Shown here: one piece after another, positions 7,176 to 14,849 of the stretch
How positions within the stretch are numbered: position 1 is the first letter of the stretch
Layout: each line of letters begins with the position of its first letter
Made by a program: the position numbers and the translations under genes
Notes under the pieces: model-generated
Database searches by the model: none
What the model was told of the DNA's origin: nothing
Seen by the model: the letters and a program-made list of their open reading frames with translations, nothing else
Assembly (NCBI GenBank): GCA_964487555.1
Contig: CAZART010000125.1
Location: forward strand, 1 to 14,849
Direction of reading: 5' to 3'
DNA length: 14,849 nt
Origin: CAZART01 sp964487555
GTDB lineage: Bacteria > Bacteroidota > Rhodothermia > Rhodothermales > VXPQ01

Positions 7176-7733
7176 ATGCGAAGCACCTATCGCTATCTGG
7201 TTCTACTGACAGCCATCGTTTCCTTCGTGTTGCCCCCCGAGACCGCCGGCCAGGTACGTGCGATGTCTCTCGAAGAGCTCAGCAACACGTCGAATACCAT
7301 CGTTTTGGCCCAAACAGTCGATCGGCGCAGTTACTGGACCGGCGACCGCTCGAAAATCTACACGGACGTGAGGATACGCATCGAGGATCGGCTTAAGGGA
7401 GATGTGGCCTCCGAGATCGTCATCACGGTACCCGGTGGCCGTGTTGGCAATACGCTCTACGAGGTTTCGGACATGCCCTTTTTTGTCGACGACGAAGAGG
7501 TGCTGCTGTTTCTCTGGGATCACCCATCCGGAAAGACGCTTGTGACCGGCGGCATGCAAGGAAAACTGGAAATTATCGAGGCGCCCGCAGCCCAGGGCAA
7601 GATGATAAGAGGCGTCGGCCTTGACGAAGCGGCCACCCTCGCGAAAACGGGAATACTTCGTCCCGACTCACCACCGGGCGTGCGGCCCCTGGAAGGCGTT
7701 CTATCTGAGATTAGAAAGTACGTCCAACCATAA
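7176..7733 (+). CDS. Small exported protein of unknown function downstream of CHAT gene
   Basis: This 185-residue protein starts 6 nt after the CHAT gene stop. A signal peptide is visible (hydrophobic residues 7-19, probable cleavage near TAG25|QV). The mature part begins SLEELSNTSNTIVLAQTVD and continues with IYTDVRIRIEDRLKGDV, VITVPGGRVG, FFVDDEEVLLFLWDH and TGGMQGKLEII, suggesting an all-beta fold. I recognise this as a pattern of uncharacterised secreted proteins ('a question of cost/expense-like beta domain with ...YTDV...LKG...v.vpGG') but know no assigned function. No catalytic motif or membrane segment is seen. No Shine-Dalgarno sequence precedes ATG 7176, so it probably relies on coupling to the CHAT gene. 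Tight spacing suggests it acts with the CHAT protein, as substrate, inhibitor or partner; that is inference only. Confidence 0.8.
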   Translation: MRSTYRYLVLLTAIVSFVLPPETAGQVRAMSLEELSNTSNTIVLAQTVDRRSYWTGDRSKIYTDVRIRIEDRLKGDVASEIVITVPGGRVGNTLYEVSDMPFFVDDEEVLLFLWDHPSGKTLVTGGMQGKLEIIEAPAAQGKMIRGVGLDEAATLAKTGILRPDSPPGVRPLEGVLSEIRKYVQP

Positions 7734-7797
7734 AGAACTAGACCGCACGTCCCGCCGACCAGGTCGGTGACACACTTACCGACAATGGAGGAATGCC
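7734..7797 (+). promoter_or_regulatory. Short spacer with ribosome binding site for the giant secreted protein
   Basis: GGAGG at 7787-7791 lies 6 nt before ATG 7798 and fixes the start. CCGACC (7755-7760) and GGTCGG (7762-7767) form a small inverted repeat with a one-base centre; it lacks a U-tract and is more like a dyad binding site than a terminator. No promoter was recognised, so read-through from the CHAT cluster is possible. Confidence 0.5.
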
Positions 7798-10700
7798 ATG
7801 AAATTGGTATCACCGATGAGAGCTCCTGGATCATTTCTGCGGCTCACAGGCAGAGCGCTTGCGCTCGTGGCCATGCTAGCTGTTTTGACCGCAGGTTCGT
7901 CTGAGGCACAGGACGTCTGCTTCGTGGACACTGGTGGAAGCGACGCTGAGGACGGTCAGACGCCGATATCGGCTAAGCGAACGATCGCCGCATGTCTTGC
8001 CGCCTCCTTCATCGGCGACGGTGACATCATCAGCATCGAGGCAGGTACGTACGGCGAAGGACACCTCACCGTCAGTGAAGCCCTGATCTTCGAGGCTCGC
8101 CAGACGGGGGCCTTTACGCGTGTGCTTATCGAAAACGGCTTGACCGTCAATAGCGACGTTACCTTCCGCGCAAATACGACTGGCGGATTCTCGGACGGCG
8201 TGTTTCGACTTGGGGCAACAAACCCAAGTCAGGCACTAATCTTGGATGACGGTTCACTGACGGTATCCGACTCGGTGCCGGATGGTCGTCTGCGCATCGC
8301 GGATGGCGGCCGGGTGACGAGAGACGATGATGCCGCTGTGTCCGGTACCATATCGTACGTCGGTACAGGACACGTGTATTACGTCGATAACGACGGCAGC
8401 GACTCGGACGTCACGGCGAGCGGCGAGCTTCCGCCAAGCCTTGGGGCGGGCGAGCTCAATGTGAACCTCGGCGGCGAAAATATGCTGACGCTTCCCTCGT
8501 CGGTGACGGGAATCGGCCTGCTAAATGTGGCGGCCAACTCCTCCATCAGCGGCACCGTTGTCGTGGCGGCGGACATGACGATCAACGGCCCGGGTAACGT
8601 GGGCACACTCGACATAGATGCCGGCATCGTCACCGTAAGTAGCAGCTTCGAATGCGAAGGCATCAGCATCGATGACAACCCGTCTATTTCGTTCGACCTG
8701 GGTGGTCAGACGATCACGAACCGCGGTGACTTCGTTCGCCTGGGCGGAAATTTCAATTCCGGAGACGGCATGCTCATGTTCGTCGGAGGATCGAGCAGTA
8801 CGTTCGCGGCCGGTCCGAACTTTCAGATCGGCGCACTCGGGGTCGAAAAGAACGGCGCGACCCTGACCATCACTCAAGACCTCGAGCTCACAGCCTCCGG
8901 CGGCGTGTCGGCATATGAGGCGGCAATCGGATCAACGGTATCCGTCGTTGGCGGCACGACCCTCACCCTTGCCGGAGACTGGGACAATCGGGGCGTCTTC
9001 CTCCCCGGAACCGGTACTGTAGAATTCAACGGTACCGGTCCGCAGTCGTTCGCCAATACGGACGTTCAGAGCTTCCATAACCTCGAGATCGATAAACCTT
9101 CCGGCGACGTGCTGCTCGACGGCGACGCGACGATTGATGGAACGCTTCAGCTTACGAGCGGGGACCTGGACTTGAATGGTCACGTGGTGACCCTCGGGGC
9201 CGATGCCGTGCTCAGCGAGACTGACGGAAACACGGTTAAAGGGTCGGCGGGGCACATCGAAACGACGAGGGTTTTGAACGCACCGAGTGGAGTGAATCTT
9301 GCCGGTCTGGGATTTGAGATCACAAGCCCGGCAAATTTAGGAAGCACCCAGATCGTACGTGGCCATGGTGAGCAGAGCGTCAACGGAAAGACCAGTCTGT
9401 TTCGCTATTTCGACGTGAATCCGACGAATAACACCGGCTTGGATGCCGAACTGGTATATCACTACGACGAATCCGAGCTGAATGCCCTGAATGAGGGCGC
9501 TTTGGCTCTCTATCGCTCGACGGACGGTGGCACGACCTGGACTTCAGAGAGCGGCTCGGTCGATGCAACTGCGAATGAGATTCAGCTCAGCGGTGTGGAT
9601 GCATTCTCTCGGTGGACGGCGGCAGCCCCGATCGTAGTGACCAACACCAACGACAGTGGGCCCGGCTCCCTGCGACAGGCGATCATCGATGCCAACGATC
9701 GCTCCGGACTCGACGAAATTCATTTCGACATTGCCGGCAGCGGTCCTCACACGATTCAGCCGACGACGCCGCTGCCTGCCGTCGATGACCCCGTAAGCAT
9801 CGACGGATATACGCAGGCGGGAGCCACCGTCAATACAAATCCAGCGAGCGCCGGCATAAATGCCATTCTCATGGTTGAGCTGGATGGCAGCATCGCCGGC
9901 GGGGGTGCAGCGGGTCTGACGATTTTTGCAGGCGGGAGTACCGTTCGAGGCCTCGTTATCAATCGATTTGGGGGTCCCGCCATTAATCTCGATACCGGCG
10001 GTGGAAATGTCATCGTAGGAAATTTTCTCGGCACGAACGTATCCGGAGTCGTCGGACTGCGAAATGGCAGTGGTGTGTGGATAAACCTGTCCGACGATAA
10101 TGTAGTCGGCGGTACGTCGAACGCGGCGCGCAACCTCATTTCGGATAACGTTAGCGGCGTCAATATCAACCAATCGAGCGGGACCCTCATCCAGGGAAAT
10201 CTCATCGGCACGGACATCACCGGGACGGTAGACCTGGGAAACGACTTCGGCATCGCACTTGAAGACGGCGCGTTGAGCACCGAAATCGGCGGTAGCGATG
10301 GGGGCGCACGTAACGTTATATCAGGTAGTGCCTTTAGCGGCATTAACTTCGTGCCGGGTGCAAACGACAACAAGGTACAGGGCAATTTCATCGGCACGGA
10401 CGTCAGCGGTACAACCGGCCTCGGCAATACCGAGCACGGCATCTTCCTGAACGCCTCGAACAACATCATCGGCGGAACGACGCCCGGAGAGCGTAACATC
10501 ATATCTGATAATAGGCTGAGCGGGATCGTCATCGAGATGACGGGGAACACCGTCCTGGGTAATTACATCGGCACGGATCTAACCGGCACCGTGGATCTCG
10601 GAAATACCTTCTCCGGTGTGGTGATCGCCAACAGCTCCGGTCACACGATCGGCGGAACCGCCGTGGGTGCCGGCAACGTCATTTCCGGGAATGGTGCCCA

Positions 10701-13700
10701 CGGTGTTGAGATCGCCGGCACGTCCTCGAGCGGCAATGCCGTGAAGGGGAACCTGATCGGACTCGACCCAACAGGTTCGGCCGCGCTGGGAAATGCCGGC
10801 GACGGCGTTAGGATAAACGCTGCCGTGAACAACACCATCGGCGGCACAACGGCGACCGCTCGAAATTACATCGCGGGCAACGCTTTCTCGGGCGTTGCCA
10901 TCACCGGAACGTCCGCCACCGGCAATAAAATCCTGCATAACTACATCGGGATGGGAGCCGGGGGGACGACGGCGATCGGAAACAAGTGGGGCATTCAGAT
11001 CTCTGCGTCGCCTGATAACGTGATCGGCGAACCTGGGAGCGGCAATCTGATCTCCGGCAACACGGACGGAGGGATCAGCATCAGCGGATCGACGGCTACC
11101 GGAAATATCATACAGGGCAATCTTGTCGGCACCGACTCGGCCGGCATGGCGGCCGTCGGGAACGGCGCCGAGGCGGCCGGAATCGCACTCGTCGACGCGC
11201 CGGGAAACCAGATCGGCGGCGCCGGCGCCGCTGAGGGGAACGTAATTTCAGGGAATCTCCGAAGCGGAATCGCGATCTCAGGTTCGGAGGCGTCGGGTAA
11301 CGAAGTCCTGGGCAACTACATCGGAACGAATATCGACGGTGACGCAGTTATCGCCGATCTACCGCCCTTCGACCTCGACAACGGACCTTTTTCGCACGGT
11401 ATCAATATTTCCGACGCGCCCGGCACGATAATCGGAGGAGATTCGGAGGGTGAAGGGAATCTCATCTCCGGAAATCCGGGTGCAGGCGTCACCATCATCG
11501 GTGTGGATGCAACCGTCATCGAAGGAAACCGCATCGGAACGACAGTGGCCGGCACGTCTTCCGTGCCCAACGGCCGCTCGGGTGTGAACCTGGCGTTCGC
11601 CTCCGGCACGGTCGTCGGCGGCACGACGCCCGGTGCCGGCAATGTGATTTCAGGCAATCTGAGATCCGGCGTCCGAATTCGATTTGGGTCGACGGGAACC
11701 CAGATTCAAGGCAATCTCATCGGAACAGACAACACCGGCAGCGCCGCCCTTCCCAATCTCGAAACGGGCGTTGAAATCGGCGGTGGGTCAACAGGAAACA
11801 CGATCGGCGGGACCGATCCGAACGCCCGTAATGTCATATCGGGAAACGGAAGCGTAGGCGTCCAGACCGAAGATGCAGCCACAACCGGTAATGCCATCCA
11901 GGGTAACTACATCGGTACGGACGTATCGGGGACAAGCGCCTTGCCGAATGCCGACGACGGCATACGTCTCTTCGCCCCGAACAACACCGTTGGCGGCACG
12001 GCCACCGGCGCGGGTAACGTCATTTCAGGGAACGGGAACATAGGAGTCGAAATTAACGGGGCCGATGCGAGTGGAAACGTGGTCGAAGGCAATCTGATCG
12101 GTACCGCAGCGGACGGACTCTCCGATCTCGGAAATACGAATCATGGAATACTCGTCATCGATGCCTCAGGCAATACGATCGGCGGCGGGATCGCGTCCGC
12201 GCGCAACGTCATCTCGGCCAATGGGGCTTATGGAGTGAGTATTACGGGCGGCGGTGCAACTGGGAACGACGTACAAGGAAACTTTATCGGCACAGATCTC
12301 AATGGAACTGCTGACCTGGGCAATGACGGAGGAGGCGTTGAGATTGTGAATGGCGCGTCGAGCAACACCGTTGGTGGAGCAATTGAGTTGGAAGGCAACA
12401 TCATCTCGGGCAATGGTGACAATCCACCACCTAGCTTTCCCTCAGGGGTACATGGTGTCGTTATATCGGATGCCGGTACCACAGAAAACGTTGTGATCGG
12501 GAATTACATAGGTACCGATATTTCTGGAAACTCCGCATTAGGTAATGGCGGAGATGGCGTGCAAATCCTTAATGGCGCTTCTGGAAATAAGATCGGTGGT
12601 TCAGATCCGGGAGAAGGCAACGTAATATCAGGTAATGATGTCACGGGTATCGCCATATTAGACAGTGGTACAGCTGATAATACACTAGAAGGGAATTATA
12701 TAGGTCTCAATGCGCTTGGCGAGGCTATTATTGGGCATATCAATGGCACGGGAGTTTATATCGGACCCGGCGCTACGGGCACGAGTATTGGAGGTACTTC
12801 AGAAGGATCACGAAACTTTATATCGGGTAATACGGGTTGGGCCGGTATAGCCATTGAAGGGAGCTCGCATAATATAATATTCGGGAACTACATTGGAACG
12901 GACGCAAGTGGCACAGTTTCGCTCGGCAATCTCGTAGGTATTCGAATATATGGAGACGCAACGGACAACGAAATAGGAGGGATAGATACGGGCGCAGGAA
13001 ATTTAATAGTTCATAACATTGAAGATGGGGTTTCGATCTCTGATAGTGGTAACAATAATTCAATTCTATCCAACTCGATATATCGCAATGGTGAACTTGG
13101 GATTGATCTCGGGGATGACGGGGTTACGTTAAATGACGACGAGAGTGATACAGGTCCCAATAATCTGCAAAACTTCCCCGTGTTGCTTGTGCCCGAGTAC
13201 GGCGATGGGGCCGTGACGGTGTCCGGCACCCTGACCAGCGGCGCGTCCACGACGTACACGGTCGAAGTCTTCGCGAGCGAATCATGCGACCCGTCCGGTC
13301 ACGGCGAGGGCCAAAAATTTGTCGCATCGTCGGCTGTAATTACGAACGCCGCCGGCACTGGGAGCTTCGATGTGACAGTCCCGACAGAAAGCGTGGTGGG
13401 GCCCATTATGTCGGCCACGGCCACGGATCCCAGCGGCAATACATCGGAATTCTCGAAGTGCCCGCTCCCGGAGATCCAAGCCCCAAAGGGCTATATGTCT
13501 GAGGTCTTCGCGGACGGATTCGCCGAACCCCAAGGCCTCGCCCTGGATGGCAGCGGATCTCTGCTCGTGAGTGCGGTCGGTTCAGGCGAGATCTTCCGTA
13601 TCAACATGACCGGAACGCGCGAACGAATTGCCTTTGGTTTCGGCCGGCCGGTGGATGTCGCTGTGGACGGAAACGTGCTTTACGTTTCCGATCTCGACTT

Positions 13701-14849
13701 AAACGGCATCTATGTGATCGATCTCTCGAGCATACCGCCGGAAGGGATTGAGATCGATCCGGGCGCACCATTCGTCTCGGGTCTGAACGGTCCGACGCAC
13801 CTCGAGATCAGTCCGGACGGCTCGCTATACGTAAGCGAGGTTCGCGGCTCCGGCGACGATCGGGTCACTCTGGTAGACCTTGCTACAGCGGCCACGAGTC
13901 CGATCATCACATTCAGTGGGAATGTGAATCCCCAGGGGAAGGCATTTCTGAGCGACGCGATGTTCGTCGCGTACCAGCTGACGGGTGAGGTTCGAGAATT
14001 CACACCGAACGGCACGCCTGTCGACGGATCGACGCTGCCGGTGGTACTTCAGAATCTCGAATCGCCGGGCGGGCTCGACTTCGGGCTCGGAGACCGTCTG
14101 TACGTCGCCGAGAGCCGGAGCGTCGCACTCGCAAAACTCGGCGAGACGGAATGGACCCCATTCCTCACCGGGCTGAGCGGAGGTCAGTTCAATAATGTAT
14201 TCGTGACTGATTCGGGGGTAATCTACGCGGCCGACTATGCCGGCGGAAGAATCATTCGCGTTGCGGCGCCTGTGCGCCAAACTCTCGCCTCCGGACACCT
14301 CGCCTACCATATAAATGCCGACGGCAATCCTACCATCTCCGACGGCAGCGACTTCGTCGCCGTTCAAAATGCCTTCCAGCATTGGGAGGATGTCACCTCC
14401 TCGACGATCACCTTCTCGTACGAGGGTACATCTCCACTCGAGAAGGCCCATGCGGGCGACGGCGTAAACCTGGTTACGTTCAAGGACACCGACTTCTTGT
14501 TTTCGAGCGGTGTACTGGCCGTCGCGGCCAAAACCATCGTGTTTGCCGAAGACGGAGAAACGGGCGAGATCATCGATGCGGACATGATCTTCAACCCGGA
14601 CTTCGTGACTGACTCAGGCCTCCGCGTGGGGACGGACACGTCGCCGGGTGAGTACGACATCGAGGGCATCGCCGCCCACGAAGCCGGCCACATGGTAGGT
14701 CGTGAGCACAGTGGCGTTCCACACGCTACTATGTTCTTCGTGCTTCCCTCAGGGATAAAGGCGAGGAGCCTGGAGTTGGATGACCGCGCGTGGGTGAGCC
14801 ACGCCTATCCGGAGCCGACCTTCACGACAACCTTTGGCGCCATTGAAGG
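7798..14849 (+). CDS. Giant secreted beta-helix / beta-propeller / metzincin protein (3' partial)
   Basis: The frame is open from ATG 7798 to the right edge: 2350 complete codons and no stop. A signal peptide covers residues 1-37 (SSEA|QD). Residues 38 to about 150 (FVDTGGSDAEDG, ISIEAGTYGEG) resemble the first turns of a pectate-lyase-like beta-helix. About 150-612 is beta-strand-rich and contains one Asp-box, STDGGTTW (574-581). From 614, TNTNDSGPGSLRQAI introduces a right-handed beta-helix of about 16 repeats (741 to about 1770). Residues 1798-1888 look Ig-like, and about 1900-2158 resemble an NHL/SMP-30 beta-propeller (EPQGLALDGSGSLLVS, DGSLYVSE). From about 2160 there is a metzincin, matrixin-like M10 domain (AYHINADG, FQHWEDV) with zinc ligands H2294, H2298 and H2304 in HEAGHMVGREH, catalytic E2295 and Met-turn M2312. 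A C-terminal sorting domain may lie beyond the window. It probably acts at the cell surface or outside the cell; the substrate is unknown. Confidence 0.92.
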   Translation, partial: MKLVSPMRAPGSFLRLTGRALALVAMLAVLTAGSSEAQDVCFVDTGGSDAEDGQTPISAKRTIAACLAASFIGDGDIISIEAGTYGEGHLTVSEALIFEARQTGAFTRVLIENGLTVNSDVTFRANTTGGFSDGVFRLGATNPSQALILDDGSLTVSDSVPDGRLRIADGGRVTRDDDAAVSGTISYVGTGHVYYVDNDGSDSDVTASGELPPSLGAGELNVNLGGENMLTLPSSVTGIGLLNVAANSSISGTVVVAADMTINGPGNVGTLDIDAGIVTVSSSFECEGISIDDNPSISFDLGGQTITNRGDFVRLGGNFNSGDGMLMFVGGSSSTFAAGPNFQIGALGVEKNGATLTITQDLELTASGGVSAYEAAIGSTVSVVGGTTLTLAGDWDNRGVFLPGTGTVEFNGTGPQSFANTDVQSFHNLEIDKPSGDVLLDGDATIDGTLQLTSGDLDLNGHVVTLGADAVLSETDGNTVKGSAGHIETTRVLNAPSGVNLAGLGFEITSPANLGSTQIVRGHGEQSVNGKTSLFRYFDVNPTNNTGLDAELVYHYDESELNALNEGALALYRSTDGGTTWTSESGSVDATANEIQLSGVDAFSRWTAAAPIVVTNTNDSGPGSLRQAIIDANDRSGLDEIHFDIAGSGPHTIQPTTPLPAVDDPVSIDGYTQAGATVNTNPASAGINAILMVELDGSIAGGGAAGLTIFAGGSTVRGLVINRFGGPAINLDTGGGNVIVGNFLGTNVSGVVGLRNGSGVWINLSDDNVVGGTSNAARNLISDNVSGVNINQSSGTLIQGNLIGTDITGTVDLGNDFGIALEDGALSTEIGGSDGGARNVISGSAFSGINFVPGANDNKVQGNFIGTDVSGTTGLGNTEHGIFLNASNNIIGGTTPGERNIISDNRLSGIVIEMTGNTVLGNYIGTDLTGTVDLGNTFSGVVIANSSGHTIGGTAVGAGNVISGNGAHGVEIAGTSSSGNAVKGNLIGLDPTGSAALGNAGDGVRINAAVNNTIGGTTATARNYIAGNAFSGVAITGTSATGNKILHNYIGMGAGGTTAIGNKWGIQISASPDNVIGEPGSGNLISGNTDGGISISGSTATGNIIQGNLVGTDSAGMAAVGNGAEAAGIALVDAPGNQIGGAGAAEGNVISGNLRSGIAISGSEASGNEVLGNYIGTNIDGDAVIADLPPFDLDNGPFSHGINISDAPGTIIGGDSEGEGNLISGNPGAGVTIIGVDATVIEGNRIGTTVAGTSSVPNGRSGVNLAFASGTVVGGTTPGAGNVISGNLRSGVRIRFGSTGTQIQGNLIGTDNTGSAALPNLETGVEIGGGSTGNTIGGTDPNARNVISGNGSVGVQTEDAATTGNAIQGNYIGTDVSGTSALPNADDGIRLFAPNNTVGGTATGAGNVISGNGNIGVEINGADASGNVVEGNLIGTAADGLSDLGNTNHGILVIDASGNTIGGGIASARNVISANGAYGVSITGGGATGNDVQGNFIGTDLNGTADLGNDGGGVEIVNGASSNTVGGAIELEGNIISGNGDNPPPSFPSGVHGVVISDAGTTENVVIGNYIGTDISGNSALGNGGDGVQILNGASGNKIGGSDPGEGNVISGNDVTGIAILDSGTADNTLEGNYIGLNALGEAIIGHINGTGVYIGPGATGTSIGGTSEGSRNFISGNTGWAGIAIEGSSHNIIFGNYIGTDASGTVSLGNLVGIRIYGDATDNEIGGIDTGAGNLIVHNIEDGVSISDSGNNNSILSNSIYRNGELGIDLGDDGVTLNDDESDTGPNNLQNFPVLLVPEYGDGAVTVSGTLTSGASTTYTVEVFASESCDPSGHGEGQKFVASSAVITNAAGTGSFDVTVPTESVVGPIMSATATDPSGNTSEFSKCPLPEIQAPKGYMSEVFADGFAEPQGLALDGSGSLLVSAVGSGEIFRINMTGTRERIAFGFGRPVDVAVDGNVLYVSDLDLNGIYVIDLSSIPPEGIEIDPGAPFVSGLNGPTHLEISPDGSLYVSEVRGSGDDRVTLVDLATAATSPIITFSGNVNPQGKAFLSDAMFVAYQLTGEVREFTPNGTPVDGSTLPVVLQNLESPGGLDFGLGDRLYVAESRSVALAKLGETEWTPFLTGLSGGQFNNVFVTDSGVIYAADYAGGRIIRVAAPVRQTLASGHLAYHINADGNPTISDGSDFVAVQNAFQHWEDVTSSTITFSYEGTSPLEKAHAGDGVNLVTFKDTDFLFSSGVLAVAAKTIVFAEDGETGEIIDADMIFNPDFVTDSGLRVGTDTSPGEYDIEGIAAHEAGHMVGREHSGVPHATMFFVLPSGIKARSLELDDRAWVSHAYPEPTFTTTFGAIE
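10018..13095 (+). repeat. About 16 coding repeats of about 63 residues (beta-helix 'GNxIGTD' array)
   Basis: Each unit follows roughly N-x-I-G-G-T-x-x-G-A-R-N-V-I-S-G-N, then G-V-x-I, then G-N-x-(V/I)-x-G-N-Y-I-G-T-D and T-G-x-x-x-L-G-N. The GNxIG landmark, exact or with one change, starts at 10018, 10195, 10381, 10558, 10747, 10936, 11116, 11311, 11524, 11710, 11902, 12088, 12277, 12499, 12691 and 12883. Spacing is 177-222 nt, mean 191. A degenerate last coil (SNSIYRNGELGIDLG) ends the array. Nucleotide identity between units is low outside the motifs, so these are old repeats maintained at protein level rather than a recent tandem expansion. Confidence 0.9.
12430..13195 (+). other. Low-GC, shifted-codon block inside the giant gene
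   Basis: Counting bases, 12481-13200 is about 46% GC (328 of 720), with single 60-nt lines as low as 37%. Sampled earlier repeats run about 52-65%, and the 60 nt from 13201 are 73%. Codon choice changes too: ATA, AAT, TTA and GGT become frequent. The reading frame and repeat pattern continue unbroken. The right boundary, at about 13195, coincides with the end of the beta-helix; the left one is more gradual, at about 12430-12480. Confidence 0.75.

Noticed and set aside
9756..10550. Minus-strand frames of 264, 209 and other lengths across the giant gene
   Set aside because: They recur with the beta-helix repeat and are complements of Ile/Gly/Asn/Thr codons. The plus-strand frame is open throughout with coherent domains.
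10018..13095. Periodic repeats considered as a CRISPR array or tandem DNA repeat
   Set aside because: The period is about 191 nt, nucleotide identity is low and the frame is open throughout; this is a protein-level repeat.
1..14849. tRNA, rRNA, insertion sequence or phage genes
   Set aside because: No tRNA-like cloverleaf, rRNA signature, transposase motif, terminal inverted repeats or integrase was recognised by reading; a covariance-model scan was not possible.

Overview
The window is GC-rich (about 58-60% by eye) and densely coded. It looks like a member of the FCB group, such as Rhodothermota, Balneolota or a relative. Three things suggest this: an ECF sigma factor of the TIGR02999/PF07638 type followed by what reads as the start of a Ser/Thr kinase gene; a C-terminal domain of the T9SS type A sorting / FlgD-Ig kind on an M6-like peptidase; and large secreted beta-helix and CHAT-TPR proteins. 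Genus-level assignment is not possible from the sequence alone.

Layout. (1) Bases 1-677, minus strand: ECF sigma factor, then the first codons of a probable kinase, which runs off the left edge. (2) 678-803: a divergent intergenic region. (3) 804-2918, plus strand: a secreted M6-like metallopeptidase with a C-terminal sorting domain. (4) 2919-3579: apparently empty, but its minus strand holds a decayed N-terminal fragment of a Reg_prop (two-component propeller) sensor, readable once two frameshifts are allowed for. Nested palindromes lie between its truncated end and the peptidase gene. (5) 3580-7733, plus strand: a tight cluster of a shortened FecR-like/TPR stub, a 1074-residue exported TPR-CHAT peptidase-like protein that overlaps the stub by 4 nt (ATGA), and a small exported protein of unknown function 6 nt further on. 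(6) 7798 to the right edge, plus strand: one uninterrupted reading frame of 2350 complete codons with no stop. It encodes a signal peptide, beta-strand-rich N-terminal region, a SLRQAI-type entry into about 16 beta-helix repeats of about 63 residues, an Ig-like segment, a beta-propeller and a metzincin domain with HEAGHMVGREH. A plain stop-to-stop search can miss it because it never ends inside the window.

How the parts may work together. All five plus-strand proteins have recognisable N-terminal signal peptides, so this is an envelope or secretion locus with three peptidase-type domains: M6, CHAT and M10-like metzincin. The FecR stub, CHAT protein and small protein are probably co-transcribed. 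The giant protein has its own strong ribosome binding site after a 64-nt gap and could be in the same operon or separate. A functional link, such as CHAT cleaving one of its exported neighbours, is only a hypothesis from gene order. The most notable observations are the hidden frameshifted sensor remnant, the exported CHAT protein coupled to a FecR stub, the giant beta-helix-propeller-metzincin fusion, and a sharp low-GC block inside that gene.
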